DNA of 64,000 nucleotides from the NCBI GenBank assembly GCA_025618425.1, contig CM046832.1, forward strand, positions 52,870,447-52,934,446. Reading direction: 5' to 3'. The notes beneath the pieces were generated by a model. It was given only the letters and a program-made list of their open reading frames with translations. It had not been told where the DNA came from and searched no databases. Below are positions 33,034 through 46,500 of this stretch, piece by piece. Within the stretch, counting starts at the first letter, position 1. Each line of letters begins with the position of its first letter. Position numbers and translations under genes: made by a program. The DNA comes from Heliocidaris tuberculata (Eukaryota > Echinodermata > Echinoidea > Camarodonta > Echinometridae).

Positions 33034-34948
33034 GTACCATGATATTTCTGTATCTTATATAATGAATTATATAATGAATTATCTATTTACCAATGTTACA
33101 GGTACTGATAGAGTTCATTAATGTACCACTATCACATTTCTGCTCTTAAAAGTACAGGGTGAGTGCACTTATGTGTTTCTGGCAGCTGTGTATCCACCCA
33201 TCTGGATGATGTTTTGTCAAAGTACTGATTGCTCAACAAAAAAATATAGTACAAAATTACAAATAAATGACACAAAGATCCCCAGCTTTGGTTTCCTGAA
33301 CATTAAGGTTGTATGTGTATCCATTGCTTAATATACCTGGTGTTTTGAAGGATGTAGAAAGGCACCTGTTCAACCCAGTATTTTGAAGGATGTAGAAAGT
33401 CACCTGTTTGTGAGTTTTCAAGCTCTCTTAGGTGATAGTTTGATAGTTCCAAGACTTGCTGATCCAAAGTTGGTCCTATGAATGCCTACACACCAATGAT
33501 TAAGGAGTGCAATGAAGAATCTAGCAGTAAATCATTAAAAATTGTTGACAGGTTGTAACAAGATATACAGATATACCAGGAATACACTTTGAAAAGCTTC
33601 TATCCATATGTGGTTTGAAACACGAGATTTAGCATTTTATATAATTTGGGGTTTTAGTGAACAATAGGAAATTGCTTTATCCTATAGAAATAATGTGAAT
33701 TTGAATTAAATGGCATTTTTAATTTTTATCAACTCTAAAAATATAAATACTAAAAATTTATCTGAAGTAGTAATGTAGCAATTTTCCATATGGAGCTCCA
33801 CATAAAGCATTTTTTTGCTATTATTGTAGGTAGTACATATATTCCTCATTTCCCTTTTTTGGTCTTTATCGTTGGTATTTTTAGTTCTTTAATTAGTAAC
33901 ACAACCTTTCAGTAATGGGGGAAAACATCTACATGTATTTTACAAGAGCACTGTATTGCATTGGTGGTAGATTTACATGCAGAAACGAAAACTTGAAATG
34001 GAGGTTTAATTCTTATAGTGTTTTTCTTCCATTATGAGGTCTTAGCATTTCATGAATGATTTATAATGTAGGAGGCCTTAGAAGTTGATTAGAATTTCAG
34101 TTAAGAGAAGGATGTGGAAAGTGGAAAGAGATGTGAATTTAAAATTCAGAACATGCCTCTATTTTTTTGTTTGCATGTTTTTTTAATGATTTTTCTTGCC
34201 CCTTCCATTCTCTGATTTTTGTTTATTATCCAGCTTCTTTCTCTCTCTCTCTATTTCTCTCTATTTCTCTCCTTTTCTCACCCTCTTTCTGTGCAAGTAT
34301 GCTCAACCTAGTAGTAATAGCTTTCTCTCTTCCTCTCCCTTTTTCTTTCCTTCTCTTCCTTTCTCTCTTTCTCCCCCCTCTCTCTCCTCTCTCTGTGCCT
34401 CTTTTTTATATTGCTATCATGTACTTACATGTACATGACATGTGTATTGAACTAATTGAAATTATTAAACAAAATGAGAGCATTATCACATCACATAGTA
34501 GTGATGAAACATTAGATACATGAACAGTTTGTATTATTTAATGTGCATTTCTGTTCTGTATGAATTTCTTTAGACCATATTAACGGTATTGATGTGTAAA
34601 TATAGAACATGTTATTACTATAGAAATATATGATCTTGACCAACTCTGTTTTTCATGTAACAATAATTTTTATGCTATATCTCTTCAGTTAATTTGTTCT
34701 TTTGTCATATCAAAGGAGTTCTATGACCTGAAATAAAATATTATTTTAAATTAACCTCTACCTAGAATGTATTTGCTTATTTTAATTGTGTCTGTTTGTG
34801 CATCATTGCATTGCATTGAATCATTGTACATATAACTGTTTCAAATGTTGAGTCGTGCATATACAAAAATTTCTAACTTTCTTATTGCCTGTGCGATTTA
34901 GTTCAACTTTTACTAATCGGCTTCTCTGATTTTTCTGCTTTCTTTCAG

Positions 34949-35086
34949 AATAATTTGGCATTAAAGTTAGATTTCCCTGTAAAGGAAGTTATATGTTTTG
35001 TAGAATGCAATATTTTAGAAATTTTGAGATCTTTGGATAGAGCATTGGAAGAAAGCCACCCTCGGCAAAGAAATGATTTCAGTTTG
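34949..35086 (+). CDS. Probable penultimate exon
   Basis: Acceptor TTTTTCTGCTTTCTTTCAG, then 46 codons reading NNLALKLDFPVKEVICFVEC then NILEILRSLDRALEESHPRQ then RNDFSL, ending at TTTG|GTGAGG, a good donor. Phase 0 at both ends, so it joins the terminal exon at 38888 in frame. The middle looks helical (ILEILRSLDRALEE). Family unknown. If the donor were not used, the frame would end at TAA 35111. Confidence 0.45.
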
Positions 35087-37321
35087 GTGAGGGAAGAGAA
35101 ATCAACTCTGTAAATGTGTTTCGATAGTTATTTACATTCCGTTTCACAAATTGAATCATTTCAAATAGTTAGTTACAGATGACTGGAAAAAAAGTTCTGC
35201 ACAATATATATAATCCTTAATTCATAAGGGCATTTTCAATTTTTTAAAGGAATAAAAATTGATATGACAAAACAAAGAATGCAAATTATCACCAACCTTT
35301 GGAAATCCTCAAAGGTCATTCAGGGCATTGTCCCTGGAGCATAATCAGAAAAACCTAGAATACCGTAGGAGACTCTGGTAACCATGGCAATCTTACTCCC
35401 ATGTTGTTGTGATGATGTAGACTCTACAGTGATGATAGTCACATGTCACTTGGGGTTAGCAAATTCTAGGAATAAAAGGACATTGATGAATTTATTTGGT
35501 TCATCTGAAGCTGAGACAACAAAATCATTGATAATATCTGGTTTTCAAGTGTTTACTAGGTCAAATCTCAGATTTGAGATAGGGAATATGCGAAAGGGCA
35601 CATCTTTGAAATTGCCTGTAAAAGATGATAATCTTTTAAAAAAACTTTGAACATGGTTTTGAATGGAAGATATGAATGAGCATTTAAACCAGATATGCAT
35701 CAGTTAGATGATTGAAATTTTTTATGATTTAATTAAATCTTTTTTTTTTTATTCAAATGTAATCTGTTAAATCAGAATGGAATAGATAACAAACTTTGAA
35801 CTTGTTTAAAAATGAAAGGTGTGGATATGCATTTATCCAGATAAATCCAGTGGCAACAGAAGTACATGTTACAGTGCACATCATATTTTCTTTAGCACAC
35901 ATTACATATAGATGTATATCAATGTCATATCATTTGGTGCGCTTTATACCCAATTTTAACGGAGCACAAGCCTCATTCAGGCCCTTCCATTCATGTTAGG
36001 GTGAGATAATGATGGATAAAGTGGCTCATAATGGTTCAGGTTTGGACGTGATCATTGCTAAATGACTGCCGCAGACTACACTGATTGCCTGCATTCTCGA
36101 CTGGGGCATAGCAGGAATTTGCCTGTCCTTCAGACTTGCAGTCAAGGTATCATCTCCGTTAGATTCATGATGAGAGAGTTCCAATAGAAGGAGCAAATAT
36201 GAGATAGCTTGCTACGACAGCACAACTCATAATCAACCCATTGTGCACAGAAACACAAATGGTAAAGGTAATGAAGCATCAGTAACAGTCTAAGGGTCAA
36301 AATATACATTTTTCTTTTTTTTCCCTCAAAATGTTTAATACGCTTATGGGGTTAAAGCGTAACACTTTCAAAAGTTTGGTCTGGAATGCCTACATTTTTG
36401 AAAAATCACATAGTTGGTAGGGATTTTTTGCAGGACTTATCCTGTCCCAAGTGAACATCTAAATAAATTTGATATCAATTGTTTTGTGGAAGGATGACTT
36501 CATTGTTGTGCCATGAATTTTAACCTTATCCCCCATATAAAAAAAGGATAATACAAAATTTCTTTGATTTAAAAATAGCATGCATGTGATATCAGTGGGG
36601 GAAATTGGAAGTTCTATTTCTTTGATACCGGATTCTCGAAAAAGCTAAAGCTAATTTTTTTTTTTTTTCAGATTCAGAATTTTTAGATTCTCTAAAAATA
36701 TGTCCTGGAATTTAATGCAATCAACAGACTTGTTCATATAATTAAGATTATCTTGGTTTTCATTTTAAAACGTCTAGATTTATATTTGGATTTATATTTG
36801 TTGTACACAAAAATAGATATGTTCACACTGGAAGAAATTGCCAGTTCTGCCATTTTGAAATATGATGGTTAACTTTATAAGACATGGTTGCATGAGACAG
36901 AATTGTATTAGACACTGTAAACCCAGGAACTGGCCATGCTAGGGAACTATGGTGTTATATCCCATGAAAGAAAATTAACATTTTTATCCTACACATTATA
37001 ATAATGTCAAATTAGGATAATATTACCATTGAAGTTTGAGAGGAGCCAGTATGAAAGTTCAAGTATGAGTGATTTACTTGACTTCTAAAGTGCTGCTATA
37101 AATATCTCTCTCCCCCAAGGTGCTTCCTTTCATTAAAAGACTATTCTAGGCTGATCGCTTCATTTCATATGCAGCACAGCTCTTTGAGAGTCACAAAGGC
37201 ATATAGTTGTAATTGATAACAGATTTGCACCAATGATGTGACTTATAGTGTAAAGGAGTGACACTAGACCATTTACTTTAAGGGGTGTCATTGTCAACAT
37301 TTTTCAACAAATATTTGATTC

Positions 37322-37580
37322 TGTCCACCTCCCCCCCCCCCCCCCCATCTCCTGCTCTTAATTGGTAACTCTGATTTAAAAAAAAACAACTGCCCCCTGG
37401 CCCACTTACCAACACTTAAATTTTAGATTTTGCCCCCTCCCTAAAGCCACACTGCAAGATTTCCCCACCCCCTGGCTGGCAATACTGGATTTTTCCCCCT
37501 ACCCCATGGCAGCAAAGGATTTTTCAATCCACCTTCTTCTCCTCTCATTCTCTCCATCCCCCCCCCCCCCCCCCCCCCCG
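37322..37580. repeat. C-rich low-complexity tracts
   Basis: Several runs of C, the longest about 18-20 bases near 37330-37347 and 37558-37579, separated by CCCC-rich text. The plus-strand frame across it is an artefact. The stretch 35112-37321 is AT-rich; 35960-36250 is somewhat GC-richer and could be regulatory, with no exon seen. Confidence 0.8.
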
Positions 37581-37739
37581 CCCCCACTTCATAAACCTGA
37601 ATTTTCAAGATTCTTTTCCTTTATATTACATGCATCAGCCTTCATTTTACCATTAACAGCTTTACTGAATTTGCAAACTAAAGTATTTGAGTCTGAGGGG
37701 TGTACACAGCATAGTACATAACCCCTTTTAGGAACTCCT

Positions 37740-38030
37740 GCAAAGGAATACCTCAGATGGGGAGGAAGTATCTCAATATGAAGGTTCAGAAATCCTACTC
37801 AAGCTCCTTTGTGGAAGGAATATCAAAGAAATCTTCATGGAGTACCTTCGGTAATTTGAGACATTTGAGGATCCTTCACTCCTATATTCCTTAAAACAAA
37901 CCTCCTATTTGCTAGCTCGCTTCGAGATGGAGATTGACTTTACATCCCCAAAACAAGGGGAAACCATTACGGCGCTTCACGGAAGGTGATTAGATAAATA
38001 GTCTCAATGTCGCTGAGCTTGTTATTCTAT
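37740..38030. other. Unique GC-richer segment, possible regulatory DNA
   Basis: Non-repetitive text with words such as GATTAGATAAATAG and GCTAGCTCGC, and no open frame with splice sites. It stands out from the AT-rich flanks. Conservation is not testable here. Confidence 0.25.
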
Positions 38031-38887
38031 AATCATATATCAGCCTGCAATTTCCAGGAAAAACCTGGGCTAAGTTCAAGGGCAAGGATTGGATTTCGAA
38101 GAGCAACACATACTGCTCTAAGGATGATGTTAAGTAATGGTTGTGCTGTTGGATGGAGAAAGAAACCATCTATATAGAGTTTTTCTGAATGGCTAATGAT
38201 GTAGTGAGTAGATATAAATTTTGATTGCCATTTTTTTGTAATCATTAGAATTTCACAGAATTAGCTGGATCTTGCTGAAAATGACCAACAATGAACGGCA
38301 ATTAACACAGCTTTTGAGTATACGTCACTACACAAACACATGACATCAAAATTTGGCCAGTCTCAAAAAATTTGTAGTCATAATTCAAATATGAGAGTAT
38401 TTCAAGAGCAACCATTTCCCTCTGATATTTGCTAATGTGACATTCATCTACATGGGAATAAAAGAATGAAGAAGCCTACAAATAGTTATTTTAACCTTTA
38501 ATATCATTACTCATTTTTCTCTTTTGAAAATTTGAGTGAATTAAGTGATGTCATTTAGCAGGCAGAATTCAGCGTATGTAGTGTGTACCTCCTTCGTTCC
38601 TTCCCTCGAGTCATTAATGACACTCGTCCTCATTCATGTTTGAAGCTCTTTACCCTTACCACACACAGACAGCCAGCCAGTACACCGTGGCAAATTAATT
38701 TATCAGGAGACACACATGATTCAATATACATAGGAAATAAGAAATAAGTGGGAACATGATTCGCTCGCTGTAGTGCTTCTCCTTTTATGTACCTACCCCC
38801 ACCCTAATCCATTCACGGTTCGACCTGATGAATGTGTCGTATATGAATGCGACTATGGCTTGACATGGGAGTGTTTGTTCTTTGCAG

Positions 38888-38995
38888 AATTTTGATGGAT
38901 CTCCTATTTTGAGGACTCCTGACATCAAAACAACTAAAGCTAGAGCCTCAGTCACCAAGGGTGTGGTGAACCGGCCTCATAAAAAGTATCTATGA
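38888..38995 (+). CDS. Probable terminal exon
   Basis: After GTGTTTGTTCTTTGCAG the frame reads NFDGSPILRTPDIKTTKA then RASVTKGVVNRPHKKYL and stops at TGA 38993-38995. Phase 0 in, matching the exon ending at 35086 (FSL|NFDG). The sequence is basic with SP and TP sites, typical of a phosphorylated tail. An AATAAA at 39021 followed by GT-rich text supports a transcript end. No homologue was recognised. Confidence 0.45.
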   Translation, partial: NFDGSPILRTPDIKTTKARASVTKGVVNRPHKKYL

Positions 38996-39020
38996 CAAAT
39001 GAAAAACAATATTATGTGCA

Positions 39021-39026
39021 AATAAA
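39021..39026 (+). terminator. Candidate poly(A) signal
   Basis: AATAAA lies 25 bases after the stop of the putative terminal exon, followed by GCAAGCGGTGTTGATT, a GT-rich downstream context. Confidence 0.4.
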
Positions 39027-39829
39027 TTGCAAGCGGTGTTGATTAAGAGTAGGTGCATGCCACAAAGGCTTCTAATTAAACATGATACCCGTGTATTATA
39101 AGATATGGAAATGTGAAATGCACTAGGCTACGTCATTTTATTTTGCCATACATGGCAGGTTTTTTGTTTTTTGAGATGGTTTACCATGTCATATGCGTGA
39201 TTGAGGCTTATATAGCTCAGCAGATAAAGCTGATGAGAATACATGTTACTTAATGCTCTTAAAACTAATCAACAGACAACGTGCCTCGGTTGTATACATG
39301 GATGAATAGATTTTCTGAGAGAAAGGTTTTATTTATGTAATAACTTTGATACATTTTTCTTTATCATAAGAGAACATCTAAAGGAAGGGGATTGAGAAGG
39401 GAAACATGGAGTTTATAAGAAAAAGAGATAGAGTGTGCTTTTGATGTGAGATATGAGAGAATATAGTAAAGAAGAAAGAAAAAAAAAGGACATAGAAAGA
39501 GGATACTTTACAAACCAAAGAAATGTGAAAGAGAGAGGTATATAGAGGGAGAACATGCATATATATTTATGTCAACACATCAAAGAAAGTATTTTTCATC
39601 TTTTCAAGCTTTTTCACTATTGAAGAGCAGTCTTCTAATACACATGCTCCTTTCTTAGAGCCAATATACATGTCTCTTTAAGAAACCATTTCAGAAAATA
39701 TTCCAAGATTGATATTGAATTCTGCCCTTTCCATTTTTCATATTAAAAAAAAAAGTAATAATGCAGTCTCCTCTTACAGCTACTATATTTCTTTAGAAGA
39801 GATCCATATGCTGAGTGGAAGATTGGGAA

Positions 39830-40300
39830 AAATTATAGATTTGATGGGGAAGAGAAGGGGTGGGGGATGCAGGCAGATGAAGCCTGGATTAAGGGGCAAA
39901 GAGTACAGCTGGAGGGATAGACATCGCAGAGCTTACAATGTTACAAAAGACAATATCTTTTGCTATAATCATACAAACTACATCCCGAATGCACATTACG
40001 GGAGTCAAAAGGATTGCTCGCTAAGACGGTCCAGACGCGGAGCGCTCTTCGAGAAAAGGTCACCGAGTATAGGTAAGCACTATTGCCAGTCAGACAGCAT
40101 CCAAATCAATTGAAGGCTCGGCAAATCATGGCTGGATGCCAGCCGAAAAAGAACCCGAGATGGAGCCGGAGAAAAGAAGTGGAGCAAAATGTTATCTATG
40201 GATGTGTAATGTGGCATAGCGACCCTCTTAGACCCAATCAGCTGTAGAAAAACGCCTTTTCATTGCCGGGTTTGGGAGGAGGAGAGTTGAGTACATTAGG
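39830..40300. other. CpG-rich unique block with donor-like site
   Basis: Higher GC and CpG than the flanks (GACGGTCCAGACGCGGAGCG). A plus-strand frame is open from 39709 to 40113 and crosses the donor-like TATAG|GTAAGC at 40070, but its translation (rich in Arg and Gly) has no recognisable domain. It could be a regulatory block or a first exon of an unseen transcript. Confidence 0.3.
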
Positions 40301-40654
40301 TAGGAAACTGCATCATGGGTCTTCATCAACTGGAACAGGTGATTCTATTGAATGCTAAAATTGAGAACATGTTCTACTTTTCATGATGAAGTTCAAGGCT
40401 TTTAGCATATCTTTTCTGCACTGTGGGTGCATGATACTGCCATATTGATGACTGAAATTACTTATTTCTAATTTGGAACTGTAAAGTTAGATTTATTGCA
40501 AGACCCTTATCTAGATTACTGCCCAAAATGTTTGTTTTTGCCATTATTATCAACATTTGAATAATACTTATAATACTTATTATAATTTGCCTCTATGCCC
40601 CCTTTTCACTTAAACTACAAATCATCTTTCTTTTCATCTCTTGTGTCTCATCAA

Positions 40655-40710
40655 CATCATTGTCACCATCATCATCATCATCATCATCATCATTGACATC
40701 ATCATAAATC
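40655..40710. repeat. (ATC)n microsatellite
   Basis: CATCATCATC run inside CA-rich text. The Asp-rich frame on the minus strand is an artefact. Confidence 0.85.
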
Positions 40711-43130
40711 ACACTTATTCTCCTTATCTTAATTCTTTTCATCACTATAATCCTTAACAAAGCTATATGTCCTGGACAATTCTTACACCATACACCATCA
40801 CTTTTACATTTAACATCACAAAATACAACAGATTTCAACATACCCATCCAATATGTTCCATAAAACTTAATAGACAAGTTCTCAGAAAAGAACAAGAAAA
40901 TGGTTGGAGAATCAGAATTACTTTGTTGTGGAACCAGAATACATTTATTGGACTGTGAGCTTGCAAAATAAAAATGAAACTCTTATTAGACAAGAAAAAT
41001 GCAGTATAAAGAGAGAGGGGGAAAAAAGAAAGAAAGATAGAGAGCACTTGAAGAAAGTCTCAAGCTAACTAGTTCCTATTATCCCAAAGCTACAATAGAT
41101 TAGTACCAAATAACCCCAAAATAACTGCCCAGTAAAAACAAACATAATAATTATCAAAATGTAGGCATATATAGACAACTGGGCCTGAAAAAACTTCTCT
41201 AACTACTCGCAATATTATAATCTATATAAGAAAATCTACTCGTTTCGCTAAAAGTGTTCATGTCGTAGCATTACCAGTTCACAATTGAAATGTAGTCTCC
41301 ACATCTTTCTTACATTATATAGTGAAGATAATATCCTATACATTTGCCAAAATATGAAATGACTAAAACCAGATTTTGAAATTAAAAAAACATGATTTAT
41401 ATGTGCATATATGTATTTCATACAAATAGCCACTGCTTGGATAACAAGTACATAATGATGATGATGATAAAGTTCACCAACACTGACATCAAATGTTATT
41501 TAGCAGGTGGAAATAACACCATACATACTATACCCTTTGAATTCAAACACATTCATGTGAGAATAAGATACATTTATTATAAGTCCTCCATAAACACCAC
41601 AGCTACATGTACATAAATTTGAGTGCTTTGCCTTCTCCTATGCTTTATTTGTATACAATACACCATAAATACATGCATAGCATGAAGACAAAATGTTGCA
41701 CATATATTTTCTGTCCCATGAGCAATAAGCCATGTCTTTTGTTCATTAGATGGTTGATAGATCTATATACAAGTTTACATATTTTTCCACTACTCAATAT
41801 AAATACATTTTTTCTACAAGAATACGATAAGGCTTTCAACTCTTCGATAGATAGCAATGTGTTACACCCACTGTATTAAATACAAACTGCTGTTTACATG
41901 AAAGGACAACTTATCTACAGGTAAAAGACATAACAAAGAGTGTTTACCCAAGTGAATATCCCTGACTGAAATTCAGTTTAGTGGCATACAGTAAACAAAA
42001 AGATAAATGCATTATTTTGATTTTATTTTATCCATCATGAAAACCTAGTCTTAAAAGATGTAGAGAACAAAAAAATAATAGTGCTGAAATAAACTTTAAA
42101 AAATCAGAAATAGAATGATTTCTTTTTCAGTATCAAATTATACATTAGTCTTTCATTGTTTTTTTTTTTTTCATAACGATTTATCCTTTGTAAATAATTA
42201 ACCAGCCATAATTCATTTGTGTCATATATCATTTGAAACTGCAGATTAATGAAAGGAGATTTTTTTGTTTGCTTTCATACTGGCCTTTGATATTGCAACA
42301 TGTCCAGATCTACCTTAGATCAAATATTCTCTTGATATTGCAGCCCATTTACCCTTAGACACAAGATACAAATTTAAGGAAAATGGGAATATCATGGGAA
42401 ACAAATAAGAAATGAAAGACACCCAACTACATGTATATGAGCAAGCACATCATATGTTGATAGGAAGAAGGTCATTGGCTCTAGGTAAAGGAATATTAAT
42501 GTCCTTTTAGCTCTTCAAAGAAAATAAAGTGAAATTTTAATCTGGTACTGAGGTTGTTTCTTTGAAAGATGGGATGGATGGAATGTGGTAAGCTAGCTTT
42601 CTCTAATTCCTGTGTTTTAAGCGATCAGCAGCCAAGCTGGCATATCGAGTAGCTCAGGTCTAAAACTATTTGTTTCCCACACCGGACAGAAAGCCATCAT
42701 CCACTGACGACGGAGAAAAAAAAAAGACCCAAAGGGGATATTGATTCCAAAATGCTGACATTAATAGCCCCCTTCCTTTTTGGCTCTCAGAGAATATCTC
42801 ATCTGGTTTACAGATTTATCAGAACTGGAGAAAACAGATCGCTCTCGTAGGAACTAGAGCTTAAATAAGAACAAGGATAAAACAAAATGGGTCCAGAATT
42901 TTAGAGCTTTACTTCACTTTATGAATAAACAAAATGGATCTTTAATTCAGTGACTTAAAATCTGACTTAAAATCCTCCAGGACAGGTGTTTTGTTTTAAT
43001 GCTTTTCACCTATATTCTCTTGACCTTTATATTCACAAGCAAGACATTGCACTTTTTCTTGAGATAAATCTGTCAATTAATGACACAGACTTTTTTTTTT
43101 CTCTGCTCAAATGAGAAAATTTGTGTGTTC
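40711..43130. other. AT-rich intergenic or 3' flank
   Basis: I see no exon, repeat family or RNA gene. It contains short (TGATGA) runs near 41456 and a poly-T at 42161. Confidence 0.5.
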
Positions 43131-43500
43131 TCAAAGGGACATCTCTCACTCAGCTAGCATTGCTCTCCACTTCAGCAGATGTAGCGAAATAGAAGCAACC
43201 AAACTAAGTTATCTCTGTGGGTGGAGGCGACTTGGCTGAGCAAATGGTGGGGGGGGGGGGGGGGGGGTTATTCTCAAAGGCTGCGTATCCAGGCTGCCAT
43301 TAACGTCACAAGGAGACGACCGTCCCCCGGGCACTAACCTCGACACAACGAGAAGCTAAAAATGTTCCCGGGAGGCCCCCACGTTTGTCTGCTAGAGGCA
43401 ACCCACACATCCAACACGACCGTCAATGAGTGGGGCTGTCAGGCAGCAGCGAGGCTACTGTTGAACTTTCATTTGCAAGCTGGTTAGGTTTGTGTGAGAT
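43131..43500. promoter_or_regulatory. GC-richer candidate regulatory block with poly-G
   Basis: Unique, less AT-rich text (AAGGAGACGACCGTCCCCCG, GTCAATGAGTGGGGCTGTC) surrounding a G run of about 20 at 43248-43267. No frame has splice support. CTTTCATTTGC near 43468 recurs at 57471 in another GC-richer block, possibly a shared binding site. Function is inference. Confidence 0.25.
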
Positions 43501-46500
43501 ACAGTGGAATACTAAACAGCTCCAATATGACTGCGATTGTAATGTAAGATTCCAACATGAGGATTATTTTCTTCGGTGTTCACTGCAAGATCCAAAATTT
43601 GCTTTATTCATGAAAGGTGCTATTTTTGGAAACGGGAATAAAACGTGAACAGCCTATGACTGGGTAACCTATCAATAATACAGAAGAAAGACTGTTATTC
43701 CAACTGAGCTACATGCTTATGTTTTCATAATGATTTTTTTTATTGTTAATCATGATCTACCATAATCAGGACAAAGAAATAAATGCAAGACCATAGTAAC
43801 TAAAACATTCCAAGGAAAACAAATATGCTCTCAGATTTCATTTCTGTTGCTCATGTAAAATAGGTTTCTATTAAATGATGCATGTGAAAGAGATGGTAGG
43901 GAAGAATACACTACAGAAGAGCATAATTGAGAAGCTGAAAAAAAAGACTTTATAGAGGCAATCAACAGTATGTGAGAATAGAGGAAAACGCATGCAGTTT
44001 ATCAAAATACATGTGGATTTAAATCTATTGTCTTGCTTTCTTATGAACCGGGTCAAACAGGAGTTTTCTCTGAGGTGCAGGTGATGTTCTTCCATTCTCT
44101 TATAAGATGGACCCATTATGATAATAGAACCTGGTTTCCTTTTTAGCAAAAAAAAAGGGAGCTAAATGCGACAATATGTAAAACAGGCGTGATGGGCAAG
44201 GAATGTGAAAAGTAAGCGTTTGTGACCTACATCTAATTCTTGTACTGATTGGGGACTTCAAGATCGTCTTTTTGAAGTGATTTACCCATTAGCTGACTGC
44301 CCTTTCTAGCCAGCTCACTTCCCAGTAGGAGATGGATTAGCCCTGATATCATCCCTTACTTCTGTGAAGGGAGAATCGATTCGGCCTTTTAGTGGACCCC
44401 TCAAATATGAGGGTGATCATTTCTACCAGCATGTTACAGAACAAAATCAAGTATTTGGCTAGGCAGCTATGTATATCATGCTGCAATACGATATCAGGTT
44501 ATAGGATTTGCTTGAAGTTCCGATATTATATTGTAAAAAAAGGGAATTAATATGAGTTTTGAGCTGATTGATCAAGCTTGAAACGTTATGCACATTGAAC
44601 ATTATGCAGCGTGTTTCCCTATCATCAAGTAGATCCGCCTGTATACACGTCGGTCAAAAATATTGTCAAAGTTAAATATGTGACATTTCCAATTGGAATA
44701 TGTATAAGTCATACAGAAATTGTTTAAAATACCCCTACAAATATCATACCATAATTGCCCACTGTTCCACATCTGTGACTATGTATATGGGGTGATAAGA
44801 TAAATGAAGCAACTTGGCATAAGGAACAAGTTGTTATATCACTCTATATCTTTGCAAGACATGCCTAACTCCCATCGCTAACATATCCCTAATGGTAGAA
44901 GTATATGTCATTTTACCTAAGATTATGTGATTATAGTCGGAGCAAAGAGAAAATACAATATAGAATTGATTTTATAGGGAATAAATGTACATTAATCTTG
45001 TAATATTACTCTTATGACATACTCTATTATGAGGGTGAAAATAGAAGAGATATATAATAATTTTTAGTATACCCATTATGTATCCAGCAGTATCAAGAAG
45101 TTGAGAATATAGTCGATATAGTTAAAAACATTGTTAGAACTTGACATTTGAAATACAAGTGGTTCCAATAATAATCTTTGATAACGATGCTCAAATCCCA
45201 GTAACTATAAATTCCTAGCACTACGTTTCATATAAAATCACAATTCCACATGATCAGTCCCAACAACATGTACATGTAAATAACATTTTCTCTCACATTT
45301 CCTTTGTACAATGGTTTTTTTTTTTTCAATAAATGGAAGAGCCTGGTTTCCAAATCAGATAATAAAATATTTGACATACTTGATGATGATAAATACTTGA
45401 TTCTTTCCAATAAATGAATGATATATATCCATCCATTTCCTTGATAAACTATAACAATAACAATAAGAATAATAGTGTTATCAACAAAGCAGAACAAAGT
45501 CTACCGAATGATACGTTTGTACCAAATCAATATATACGAGCATTATATTCCTACAGGCAACAAATTATTCCACAGATAAATAGGTACATATCAAATTCCT
45601 CCTGTACACCCTCGGTAAAAGAACAACCTCATCAATCCTACTGTACAATCATATTTACAATCCTGATATACGGTTTCATATGAAAATGAAGTAAAAATAC
45701 ACACATATAGATATATATATATATATATATATATATTTGTAAATATATATATATATATATATCATGAATAATATACACGATGCATATACATGCGACATTA
45801 TTACAGTTAAATGCATTAGTAGCGGGGGAACACACCGAAGTAGTTAGTTGCTACATTAATTAAGGGCACAACACCATAATATTGATTGGGGGAAAATTGA
45901 TTTGAGTATATATATGTTGTGTGAATATGTGACTGTAGTCAGTTCTATAAGCTAATGTACAATTAGACAGTGTTATGTTTCAGTGTCTGCAAAGGCTTGA
46001 ATCTTTGTAAAATCATATGGCTCATTGGGTGAAACTGTAATGAATAGAACCATTATTAATTGCAAGTAATATTGTTATGCATAATTTGCAAAGGTTAATC
46101 AGAAACAGTCAGGAAACATTTGATGTATTTTGTTTGTCTATGATGGAAAGAAAGAATTGTATATTATTCTCACTTCTTTAAATGCCTGACCTATCAATAC
46201 ATGCACAATATGTCTCCAGATTATGTTAAAAATAAAAACTAATTTTTAATCACTTATTTCCAGCTACATTATACATTGGTACATTACATGCTCATTTTGT
46301 TTCATAGGGTCAACCAAATTTCCCCCCTTTTTATACCTCATTATGTACCTAAGAGCAACACCTCTTCACAATGTTAATGATCCTTTGCCATGTTATACCT
46401 CACAATATTGATATTCATACAAATAAAGATCCTTAATTTGTTCATTTTTAAAGTGACAAGAATTTCTTCTACGTGCATCCATATAGTATATGTGGAAAAA

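Noticed and set aside
39709..40113. 134-residue plus-strand frame as a gene
   Set aside because: No recognisable domain, no acceptor or start context, and atypical Arg/Gly-rich composition. Kept only as a CpG-rich block.
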